A stretch of 64,000 nt of DNA from Lunularia cruciata (taxonomy: Eukaryota > Streptophyta > Marchantiopsida > Lunulariales > Lunulariaceae). Made by a program: the position numbers and the translations under genes. This document shows positions 47,863 through 58,279 of the stretch, one piece after another (position 1 is the stretch's first letter; every line of letters starts with the position of its first letter). Below the pieces are notes generated by a model, which was given only the letters and a program-made list of their open reading frames with translations, was not told where the DNA came from and did not search any database. The stretch is taken from NCBI GenBank assembly GCA_948567375.1, contig OX419759.1:49070593-49134592 (forward strand). Direction: 5' to 3'.

Positions 47863-50034
47863 TAAGTCTAATAATATAATTGAATTTAAGAACACATCAA
47901 AAGAAAATTAGATTTTGAGTAAAGTACTACCTTGACACAACCTTGATATAATAACTCACTAGATTTATTATGGAGTCACTCTAGAGCTTTGCTCAAGGTC
48001 TCCCCTTTGTGTATTTCTGATTTACTTCAAAGGAGTTTACCATAGCTCTAGAATTACAGCTAGGTCTACTACATCAAGCACTCTTAGGGTTTTGAGACAA
48101 TTGTGCATGTGGTTCTTCATAAGACATATAAGGTAAATACATTTTATGTTGTGCAATAGATGGAGAGCACACTGAAGTTCATGATATAGTCCATTAAAAA
48201 TGGCTCAAATCTATGAGCTAATGGTCCCATGCTTAGCTTGAGCAATGGTTGATTTACCAGTACCACCTCTTACCTTGCATTATATGGTCATTGCAAAACC
48301 CCTTCGAGTGGAGTTCTTGGCACAAGTAGGTATACAAGCAAGAGCATAATAATCATCGCCACCCAGTGTAAGGTGTAAGGAGTGTGATTATGCACCGCAT
48401 AATCACACCTTTATCCTTATGGCTGTTGAAATTTCTAGGCATCTTCATCACCAATTTGATGATCTCTTCCAAGAAACAACATAAAGTTCCTTGTAGAGGA
48501 GAAGGTGTTAGATACCTTTCCAGTCATGCTAACATCCTGCTATAGTGACAGCGTCTCAATTACTTTACAGTGTTTGGGTCTTCATAGATGAGTAGCAGCA
48601 ATAGGGACACCACTCCCTCCTTACTTCCCCGCCATTGGAAGAGCTTTCCCAAAATTGAGCAATAGTCTGCTTTTTAACTCAGTCTCTTGGTTGTAGCTTA
48701 TGGCGGTTGCCTCTTCGTACGGCGGCTTTTGGTACTGATGGTCTTGCGCTCTCTGTCTCCTTGTGCACTTGTCTTGTTTGTGCCTTGTGCTCCTCTTCTT
48801 TTCCATCGAGGTATTATATGTCTTTAACTCATTACTAGAGTTCGAGTAAAGTACTACCTTGACGCAGGCTTGATAGAATAGTTTTAGACAATAAACAAAT
48901 ACTGGGTCTTCACATATACGGGTAACACACCTTCTACATTGTTGCTGTTGTTGTATACACTTAAACTTTCAGTGGCTTGTCCCATGATATTCGTGCCCTC
49001 CGTGCTTCTCACACTGCTAACCTTCTCAAAATATTGTAGGGCACTGTACAGACAGGCAACAGAGAAGGGAAGAACACATGAATGAATGTTGGTACGCCTA
49101 GCCATGTTAGCACGCTCGTGCTGAAGTTTCATTGAACACATTGCTGTCGACTCATGTGCAAGTTCATTTTGGTCGTTACGGTCTCTCTTTCAATATTCCT
49201 TGGATTTAAAATATTTCAAATCCAAACTCCTTGAAATATATGCATATTACCAAAGAAATATTTAAAAATAAGAATATATAGGAAAGAAAAAGGACGGGAA
49301 AGGGAGAAAGAAAACGACATTCCAAGGACACCGTAGGATAGAGCAAAGACCAGATTCCGAGGAAATAGAAATCCATACCCAGAGAAAGAGCACCATTATG
49401 ATGAAATGAAACACAGTCAATGAGTGTCAGTCTGTCCAGCATTTCTCGAAGTTTTTTACATGTTAAAATTTTGCAGAATTCTATGGTGGATTGTCTTCCA
49501 CTTGGGAAAATGCAACAGTGTAGGAAGAATCTTCATGATGAGCAAATGAGGCATTACCTGAGTTGATACCGGCACCCTCACCGCCTCTCGTACAAGGACT
49601 TCAAAGGTTTTAGGAACCGATAGGATGAGTTTTCGGCCCCAACTTAATTCCCCACTCACTCCCTTTATTGTCTGTACTAACGTAGACGTTCAAGGCCTTT
49701 TGATCAGTACGGTACTTCCCATATCATCATGTAGTCTGATCTAATGCTAGAGTCTACCGACAAGCACGTGGCAAATCATGATAAAGTTTTCTAAATTCCC
49801 ACTCGAAAGATAGACCCTCTGAGTTATGTATTTCATGTTTCGTCGTTTCGTTTACTTGTTTCTATTGTACTGCAGCTAGTGGAGTAAATAGAGGATGTGA
49901 AATTGAACGCGTTTTGGACAAAGTAAAGCTGGGAACTTAGAGGAGTTCATGCAGCAAATGAAGAACGAATTGGTTGTGTCCTCTTAACAAATTTAGAGAT
50001 AAGTCTGGTAAATGAGAAAGATATGGTAGCAACG
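47863..50034. other. Spacer with a direct repeat and a hairpin
   Basis: No gene recognised. A 34-bp direct repeat ('gagtaaagtactaccttgac' and on) occurs at 47916-47949 and 48844-48876. A 12-bp-arm hairpin lies at 48382-48408. An open frame on the minus strand at 48806-48621 gives 61 residues of charged sequence without family features. Confidence 0.5.
48382..48408. repeat. Perfect hairpin, 12-bp arms, 3-nt loop
   Basis: GTGTGATTATGC, loop ACC, GCATAATCACAC. Pairing does not extend well beyond the arms. Confidence 0.85.
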
Positions 50035-50112
50035 AAGAGAAAAGGCGACCGCGTAGGAAAAACGAAGGATGGGAAGACCCCATCAAGCCGTACAAGGGAG
50101 AGAAGAAAAGCC
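50035..50112 (-). repeat. LINE-tail repeat copy 4
   Basis: The plus strand reads 'AAAAGGCGACCGCGTAGG', then 'GAAGGATGGGAAGACC', 'CATCAAGCCGTACAAGGGAG'. It is a near-exact reverse complement of the LINE end. Confidence 0.8.
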
Positions 50113-50240
50113 GTAGCAACGAAGTGGAAGTCAAGAATATTGGCAACTTCAATGTACAGTGTTCCATGACTTACATTGCATCATTGCATAATCATGGATA
50201 ACCGGGGAAATCTTATTACCCTAAATCTTAAACTCATACT

Positions 50241-50338
50241 GTTGGGGACTTAGCCCCATTTTACCTTTTTTTTCCTCTCCCTTATATGACTTGCGGGTCT
50301 TCCCATCCTTCGTTTTTTCTATGCGGTCGCCTTTTGAC
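50241..50338 (+). repeat. LINE-tail repeat copy 5
   Basis: It runs 'GTTGGGGACTTAGCCCCATT', 'TTACC', a T/C-rich run, 'CTTCCCATCCTTCG' and 'CTATGCGGTCGCC'. It has the full GGGG..CCCC stem. Confidence 0.8.
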
Positions 50339-50343
50339 ATTAG

Positions 50344-50390
50344 AGGGGAGAGAAGGGCGACCGCGTAGAAAAGACGAAGGATGGGAAGCC
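50344..50390 (-). repeat. LINE-tail repeat copy 6 (short)
   Basis: 'GGGCGACCGCGTAG' then 'GACGAAGGATGGGAAG' lies only a few bases beyond copy 5 and in the opposite direction, so the two form an inverted repeat with arms of about 40 bp. Confidence 0.75.
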
Positions 50391-52874
50391 ATTAAGAGGA
50401 GCACAAAAGGACATTTCCAGGAATATGTCCGGAAGGGATAGTTTGATCCAAGAAGTAACGTATGTATACTTGGACTACGTGAGGTAACTGCTCAGAGTTC
50501 CTCTCTGGCAATTCTCGACAGTCAGTTAGAGTCGGTACAGTTTGAAGTATATACATTGTATGCTTCTTCAATCTACAAGAAAGGAGCGATCTAGATAATA
50601 CATTGTCTGGATATGGATGCAATTGTATAATTTCAAAATGTAAAGTGTAAAGTAAAGTGTCTACCCAGAAGAAGGATGTTAGTAGATCGTTCTTCCATTT
50701 ATATTGAGCTTGCAGACAGATGATTGCATGCCACAATCAGAACCTCAGAGACAATGACTATTCCAGGTAACCGACATGATCCTAACGATTATGTACCGGG
50801 GTGTCGAAGGATTGCACTAGTGACGTTCTACCTACGGTACTCCCGGATTGAATGTTATTTGAATGACAGGTATCACTATCGTGTAGATGCTGTTATCAAA
50901 TCACTAAAGGAAATTTCTCTCATGATACGAATAACTGTACAGGTCCGGCTATCAGAAGATATCACAACTGTATGTTGGTCTAGCCTAGAGATCCGTCAAG
51001 TAGGTTCACGTGTATAGTAAGCGGCTGCTAAAGGAACACATAGAGGGTTATAGAAAGAAAATATTTCTGGGGTCCCTGCTTGTGACACCCGGAAATTTCA
51101 AGTTTTAAATTCTCAAATTGTTTTGAAGCTCGCCAACACATACCCTTGGAACTTTTGATGGAATAGAAATAAAAGTATCACAGATTTATGGCTGGTTTAT
51201 AGCAGCTATCATCGAACATTATCTGGAAATGTAAAAGGCAGTCAGGGAACACGCAGCGCCATCTGAGACCATGATTTTCATGTGTACATTCTAATGGAGA
51301 TAAATTAATTGCCGCGGTTCAAGTAACAATGTAAAGGTTGCGCCTTATTTGAAAACCCATTTTCAAATAAGGCGCAACATTCCTCGTTGGAGGAATGTAT
51401 AAGATATCACCACTGCGTGACATGGATCATCTGGGATTCCCTCCGAATAGAAGATGCAGTTGTTATGAATCACAAGTAAAGCAATATGAAGTTCAGTTTG
51501 TGGATTTCTACAAAGCAAAAAGCGCAAAAAAGGCCCCGAACGAAAAAGGAAAAGGAGTGCAAAGACACTCAGAAGTGTAAAAGGGGAAAACGAGCACGAG
51601 GCCCAAAGAAAAAGACTAAAAGAGTCAAGTCATGAGATTCCAGATAATTCTTGCAAGGCCTCATTACTGTAAGCCAATACATATTGGTATTCGAGAACAA
51701 GAACAGAAGCCGTTCTGGGAACGGGTTATCCAGAACTCAAGAACTCATTTAAGTGTAAATGATCGGTAAGCAAAATGTACTAGATTCACAATGCTAGTAT
51801 AGTGAGAAATCCACAATGTAGAATGCATCGAATGTAACTTCAAGCAAACGCATAATTGAAACAAATTGACAATAACATATGGCTAACAGACTAGTAAACC
51901 ATCATGAAATCGAGAACTCTATACAAACTACTGCGAGAAATAGGTAACACTATGTAAAAGACTGCCAGTAAGCAATGCATGTACAATAAAAAAAAAACGT
52001 GGGCTGTAGTCTGGTAGGAACACTGTATACACCAGAGGTCCTATGAATCAGGCAAAGAGCGAAGGATAAATAATAAGGAGGGAATTAGCTGGGGAATGGA
52101 ACAATGTAAGAGCTATAGGATAGTGTGGCTGCAGAAACCTGTCGAAGTGTAACAGGGTAACGAGAGCGAAGTGAAAAAGGACAAGATATAAAGTATATCG
52201 CAACAAGCACTATGGACGCTTGAGTCCTGAGACGCTAAACAGCAAAGGGAAGCAGAAGATGGCCATAGTAAACCTTCATGAAAACACATGCGACTTCATC
52301 GGTGCCTCACACAGTACCAAAGTAGCTGAGCAATTGTCAGTACCCCTCATACCGAGTTTCTGCTCGAAAGCTCATGAGTGCCAAGGCAAACTCGGTTGCT
52401 CCCCTAAAGTGCCGCTCAAAAGGAGTGGGAATGTCAAAAAGAACTGAAGTGGAAGTGTGGAAAGCAAGGACTAGCAAAAGTGCAGGCACATACGTCAGTG
52501 CCGGAGTCTTAGCCACATAATGAGGATCAGTCCAGAAAGAAAAGAATCCACATGAGTAAGATGAGGGAAGAAATCGAGACATACATTATGGATCCCTAAA
52601 ATCACCAACATTCATTAGTAGAGAGAAGGTCCAGGACACAACAATGAGAAAGAGTCAAGCAGAGGTTTGTTAGTTATATGCGAGTGGAGCAAGAAAACTG
52701 CCGTGCTGCACGGGGAGGGGACGAGTCAATGGGAAAAGCAGAGGTGAAGTGAATTAAGGTGAAGGTGAAGTATACAATGTATATATGAATTCAGAAGTCA
52801 AGTAGGACTCCCAAACAACAGTATGGTATATAGGCCTCTGGTCATATAGTCATTACTGTAAGCAAATACATACA
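50391..52874. other. Spacer with two adjacent hairpins
   Basis: No gene recognised. Open frames at 50724-51017 and 52220-52447 show no family pattern. The hairpins at 51337-51397 have their own entry. Confidence 0.5.
51337..51397. repeat. Two adjoining perfect hairpins
   Basis: The first is 51337-51378: a 19-bp arm starting GTTGCGCCTTATTTG, a 4-nt loop CCCA, and its perfect complement. The second is 51378-51397: CATTCCTC, loop GTTG, GAGGAATG. They share one base. No coding frame uses them. Confidence 0.9.
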
Positions 52875-55130
52875 GGGAATTGTTAAATACACCACGCTTT
52901 TTACTAAATACACCACAGCTAGTGTGTAATATTCTTAGAAGATACCGACGCACCACTTCGAAGACCACACCACACTTTCCAGACCTTGACAAAATGGAGC
53001 ATGCATAATTAGCAAATATAGGATCCGCACTCCCCGACCAGCAGTTATTGCTTGATCCCGACACTACTTTTCCCGAGTGCGCAGACTTGGTAGCGCACGT
53101 CCAGAATCATGGCCTTAAAAAACAGGTATGCATACATCACCCAACGATTGAACACCAAATGCAACACTATTCAGCTGGGCTACGATCGTGGGAGCCAGTA
53201 CTGCAAGTTTGAAAAACTTGCAGTCACAATGCAAAAGTGCCCAAGCAACGGCACCCGCTGTGTTGGTTGCTCATGGAAGGTGGTTGGCAAGAAACGACAT
53301 GGCCTTTGGCAGATGGAGCTGAGCTGTGTACATCACAATCATGATCCATCCACAAACATGGCCGAACATCCCAGCAGATGGGGACTGACGAAGGAGGTGG
53401 AGCAGACAGTGCATAAGTCCTTAGCGGTCGGAGTCTCGGCTCGTCAAATTTTGATGTCATTAAGTCAACAAGACTGCAATTCGCTAGCTGTTGCCAGAAC
53501 TATATACAATGCAAAGGTAAAGCGCCATCATGAACAACTATCGAGGCGCACACCAATTCAAGCACTTCTAGATGGACTTCAACAAAGTCATTTCAAACAT
53601 GTTGTCCAATGCAACAACAACAGTAATGTCTTGAGGTTTTCTTTGCGCACCTAGATTCAATTTTGCTTGCTAGACAATTTAATTCAGTTATCATGTTGGA
53701 CTGCAGATACAAGACAAGAATTTTTGGAATGCCATTGTTACATGTGATTGGATGAACTGACCTCAATACATCCTTCATCATTGTCATCATATTTCTTAGT
53801 GGAGAAGAACTTGGTGATGACCTTTGGGCTTTTGGCGAGCTCATCAGTTTCTTTAATGGCCAATTTCCAGCGGTTATTGTGTTTGATGCAGACAAGGAGC
53901 TTGCCATTGCGGTTGTTTGTTTTGCTCCAAATTCCCTCCATCTCTTATGCGTTTGACATTTGGAAAAGAATGTGCTTGCTCAATCAAAGAAGCACATCAA
54001 GAATGATGATTGCCACAAAGTTTTCATAATGTCATGGTCAAGCGTGTGGCGTGTGCAGACGCCGGTGGATTTTGAAACAAAGAAGTCTACATTATTCACT
54101 GAAATAGTGGATATCCTTGCCCTTATACAATATCTCAACGACACTTGGTTTCATGACAAGGAAAAGTTTTTCACTGCTTGGACTAACGGTTGCAAAATCT
54201 CCACAACATTTCAATATCTGCCATAGAAGGTGCACATGCAACTTTGAAGAGATACCTTCAAGTCAACATAGGAGACTTGTATGTAGTACAAGAACAAATT
54301 GCACATATGCTTCAATGTCAAGTTGCAGAGCTGCTTGCTGCGGAAGCGACTCAAAAGATGTCTATGCCGCACAATTGGAGGGTGGTCCTGATCTTCAAAC
54401 ATCTCATTGGAAATCTGAACCATAATGTGTTAAAGTTGATTGAAGAACAGCGGTGATTGGTGATGGAGGTAGTAGCCGGAGTAGCATTGTAGGCTTGTCA
54501 AGGCACATTTAGACACACATTAAGTCTACCATGTGCCCATGACATCGTGCTAGCCTGTGAAGGACTCATTGCATTGCACATGATTGCTCAATATTGGCAT
54601 TTGCACTATACTCCTTTGTCTGACATCCCACCGGTGGATAAACCATAAGTTGAGGATCTCGATCTGTTTCAGAAGCAGCTCTAGATGCTTGAGTCCGCTT
54701 ATGTGGAACGCCCACTTGCTCAACAGGCTATGGCCTTGATGCAAGTCTCAAAGCTCGGTGCAAGAAAGATGCTTTCACTTGCCAACCCGTTACTGGTGCA
54801 ACTGAAAGGATGTCCACCTGGTGCTAAAAACAAACCAAAGAGTTCAAAAAAATGTGATCCATCGGCATTTGAGTGTACAAAGAAGATGCATTGCTACGGT
54901 GAATGCGGCCAGGTCCAAGATACTCACGGTAAGTGCACTTGTCCATCACACATACCACCAATATTGGTTGATGCATAACAATATGCATAATGTATTTGGG
55001 ATATTGGGTCATGTATGCATAATGCGTTTGGGATGTTGGATCATGTTTCTTTTTCAATAAACTATGGTGTGATGATTGTGGTGTATTTAACTTAGTGGTG
55101 GTGCGAGGTGTGGTGTATTTAATAGTTCCC
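52875..55130 (+). mobile_element. Mutator-like (MULE) DNA transposon, broken
   Basis: The terminal inverted repeats are 21 bp: GGGAATTGTTAAATACACCAC-type at 52875-52895 and its complement at 55110-55130, with two mismatches. Each end carries a second copy of the 12-mer TAAATACACCAC (52905-52916; complement at 55078-55089), a likely transposase binding site. Outside lie TACATACA and TTCATATA, a 6-of-8 match that could be a decayed 8-bp target duplication, short for the 8-10 bp usual in MULEs. The element is 2256 bp and holds a single transposase gene on the plus strand. Confidence 0.85.
53109..54978 (+). pseudogene. MULE transposase, FAR1-like, disrupted
   Basis: It codes for the DDE transposase that cuts and inserts the element. 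The N-terminus (53109-53640) has a zinc-binding FAR1/FLYWCH-like module: C..C in GTRCVGCSW, then VHHNHDPS. The catalytic domain follows: first Asp in 'MLDCRYKT' (about 53690), second Asp in 'VIVFDADKELAIAV' (about 53877-53918), 'LHLLCV' and 'HLEKNV' (53936-53976, the 'LC.WH..KN' signature) and the Glu in 'SAIEGAHATLKRYL' (about 54214-54255). A 'LPCAHDI' segment (about 54528) is the SWIM-like zinc part. It is disrupted by a frameshift near 53640, a TGA in place of the usual Trp in the 'LC.WH' motif (about 53951), another TGA near 53754 and a few more. It cannot make an active protein without outside help. Confidence 0.8.
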
Positions 55131-55714
55131 TTCATATATAAGCCACATGTAGTAATACTTACTACTACTCTATGCTACCCATAATTTCAAAATTCAATTG
55201 AGATAGCAACTTCCCTCAAAAGTGGGAGAAATATACATTTGCAACCAAATGTATATTAGGCGTTGTAGGGCATATTATTCTTACCAATATTGGGGCTAGT
55301 ACCATTTTACCTCCCATATTGGGGCTGCGGGAGAGTGTGGAGATAGGAGAGAAGAGGGAGAGACGTGAGAAGACATTTGTCATTCCTGAGAGCTCTCTAG
55401 CATATAGCACTTGAGTGTATAGTCTATTCTCTTCCATTTTCAATTCTAGTTCCATTGGTACCTAGATTGAAGACTATGGAGAATGGAGTAGAAAGTTATA
55501 AGGATTTTCAGTATTTTTAGTGTTTAGAATGATCATTATACATTGAGAGTGATGGGTCATGAATTTTCATTTCCAATCTCTTTGTCTTCATGATTAAGTT
55601 CAATGGGAATTTAGTTTGAAAATTTTGGAGATGGAAATTGAAAGTTATGAAAGTTTATAGATTTTTAGGGTTTGGAGAGATTGTTTTCTTATGTGAGTTG
55701 GGATATGAGGGGTT
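55131..55714. other. Spacer or LINE 5' leader
   Basis: It lies between the MULE and the first LINE reading frame. Twice it carries 'ATTGGGGCT' (55292 and 55319), with 'CATTTTACCTC' in between, reminiscent of the LINE tail. A 'gggagagtg' purine stretch follows. The 5' end of the LINE is probably somewhere here, but I cannot fix it. Confidence 0.4.
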
Positions 55715-55939
55715 GTGGTTTTGCAGATACGGGAACATAGGAGAGGAGCAGCATGTGTTACTATCATTATTCTTGTGCTAGCTATGGCTACACCTTCCCA
55801 TGTGGGGTCGCTTAGGTCGGCTCAAGATACACCATGTCCGGTGTGTCACCGACGCTTTACCTTGCAAGGGCTAAAGACCCACATGGGAAGGATGCACAAA
55901 GACTATGATTGGACCATTTGGGATGCTCTAGTGAGATGA
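55715..55939 (+). pseudogene. LINE N-terminal segment with C2H2 zinc finger
   Basis: A 74-codon open stretch. The finger pattern is C-x2-C-x11-H-x4-H, beginning at CPVC. In R2-type LINEs N-terminal fingers bind the target DNA. The stop after 55936 is probably a mutation, since LINE-like sequence goes on beyond it. Confidence 0.6.
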
Positions 55940-56239
55940 GCTACCACATCGACAATAGTGACACTTGGGATTACGCACGCTTCTTCTATCACTTTGTTGA
56001 TTGTTCTGGAGATACCGATTGAGTCATGGGAGTGGTTAGCTTCTCAGGCGGGTTGCATTTTGGGGCTATTTGAGACTAGTTTTCCATGTCCACGTCTATT
56101 CCATAGGCTACCCCACACAATCCATGATGAGGCTAGATAGGCTTTTTGCCTACCACTTGATTGTTTGGCATGTGATTCCTTCAACGAGTTAGCATGGTTC
56201 CTATTCCTCTTACTCTCTCAATGGTGTCTTTGTTATGCT

Positions 56240-57960
56240 AGAGGGAGACGTGCAGGGCATAGAGAGGTGGCTGCTAGATTTCACCGATTCCGAGTGGGGG
56301 ATTGGGCGGCCCTTCAAGAGAAGTCTTTTAGAGCTACATGATTTAGGAGACAAGCATTGCCACAAGATACCACAAAATCTACTTGATTACAATGGTGTAG
56401 GACATTGGGTCAAGAGGGAGAGTTTAGTAGAGCAGCACAAGCGCTACACACTTTGTCTATAGTGAGTCCTACTGATGAGACTATCTCTTCCCTACGCTTA
56501 CTACATCCTATAGCAGTAGAGGGACTACTAGTAGAGGTCTTAGATTATCAGCCTGAGCAGCCTTTATATCTTGATAGGTCGCTATTTGCACAAGCATAGT
56601 GCACTGCCCCTCACCTTTCCTCAAGAGGCTTGTCAAGGATGGTTTATGAGCACCTTAGAGATTGCTTCCCGACAGATGATCCTTCTAGTGGTTTTACCAA
56701 GTTGTTTGAGGTGGCTACAACAATAGCAAGAGGAGAGATTCCTATGTCTGTTAGTCGGGTGTTAGGTGCTAGTTGAATTCTTGTGATGGAGAAGGACATG
56801 GGGTGCATTAGACCAATTGCTATTAGAGAGATCTTTTTGCATTTGGTCAGTCGTACCATTGTCCTTCAACATCGTTCTCACTTTCAACATCACCCTAGTC
56901 CATATCAGTTTAGAGTAGCTACACTTGGAAGATGTGAGGCTATATTTCTAGGCATTAGAGCACTCCTAGACATCCATCCGGAGTGGGTCATCCTACAGAT
57001 GGATGTTAAGAGCTTTTAATAGCGTCTTACGGGCATCCATCTTTAGAGAGCTTAGGAAGGCTAGTGGATCTTTGGCGAATCTCATTCCTTTTGTGCGGTC
57101 TTTTTATAGCTCTCCTACTTCCCTTTACTACTAGCATGGTGGTTCATAGGAGGGAGTCACCGTCTTGGAGTCAATTTTTGGTACATGTCAAGGAGATCCT
57201 TTGAGGGGGAGGCTTATTTGCCATGGCTCACTTTAGAGCTCTTCTATCTACTACTTTGGCCATGCCAGGTTGTGTATTTCCCTCCTTGGTAGATGATACA
57301 CACATTGTAGGCCATGTAGATCAGATTAGGCAGGCCTTTGACTACTTGACTACCGAGCTACATCTAGTAGGCTTGAGAGTCAAGGTGTCAAAGTGTAGGG
57401 CATGGTCCCCTTTAGGTATCCCTCCCCACCTTGAGCTTCTAGAGGGGTGTATCACATCCATAGATGGACTTCATGTTCTTGGAGTGCCAATAGGATTGGA
57501 GGATTTTGTCACACGCTTCTTAAACATTGTCCTTGTAGAGGATGTTCTCCATGTGGATGACCTTCTATTACTAGGAGATCCGCAGGTGGCATTTGGTTTA
57601 CTCTCTTCCAATATTGCTCATCCACCATCCTACCTCATCCGTATAGTTCCCCCATCATCGTCCTTCTTATCACGTCTAAGAGCATTTGATAGGAGGATTA
57701 TGGGAGTCTTTGGTGATATTATTGGATCAAGGACTTTTGAGTGTGTGATAAGGGATTTGGCACATAGACAGACGGCTCTGCCGATCTCATATGGTGGGGT
57801 TGGCTTGCTATATATGGAGGAGATGGCACCTATAGCATTTTTGGGTTGTTGGGCTCTCTCGGTACCCCTACTTTCCTCTTGTTTTGTGGTTGTTGATAGG
57901 CCGGTTTTGGAGACTTATGTGATAGAGGTGGAGGGAGGATCCTTTTCTCTCTAGGTGTTA
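56240..57960 (+). pseudogene. LINE reverse transcriptase domain
   Basis: Reverse transcriptase that copies element RNA at the nicked target. Visible motifs: 'RPIAIREIF' (about 56810), 'QFRVATLGRCEAIFLGIRA' (about 56910), motif A 'LQMDVK' (about 57000) with 'FNSVLRASIFREL' in another frame right after it (one-base shift near 57008), motif B 'GTCQGDP' (about 57180), motif C 'VDDTHIVG' (57287-57312; the catalytic Asp pair) and 'LHVLGVPIG' (about 57473-57500). The stretch 57223-57954 is open for 243 codons. In-frame stops lie near 57134 and 57149. The family type resembles RTs I recall from algae and non-seed plants ('FVRSFY.SP...YY', 'ALLSSNIAHPPSYLIR'). Confidence 0.75.
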
Positions 57961-58279
57961 TTGTGGCAGACGAAGGATAGTCTATCCTCACGAGCACAAG
58001 AGGATTTTCCACCTTTTGCTTCACTATCATCAGATTGGACTAGAGGTTTACAATCTTCCTTGATGGAGTGACAGTGTGAGCATACGCTACATTCTCTCTT
58101 AGTCGACTCATCCATTCCTTAGGCTACTAGAGCACGTCTTTGCTCTTGCTCCAACAAGGGTGGAGGCTCTTGGATCCTAGCTTGACCGTGCATTAGGGCA
58201 TTCCAACTCGCACCAACTACTTTCTCTACAGCGATGAGGTTTTGCCTAGGTTTGGTCCACCCATCTACATCTTCATTAC

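Noticed and set aside
48038-48070. AGCTCTAGAATTAC, a string also found in 18S rRNA (reverse complement)
   Set aside because: Only 14 bases match; the sequence on both sides does not follow 18S rRNA.
48225-48275. Minus-strand frame reading GTGKSTIA, like a Walker A motif
   Set aside because: The frame is short and closed on both sides, with no other ATPase motif nearby; probably chance.
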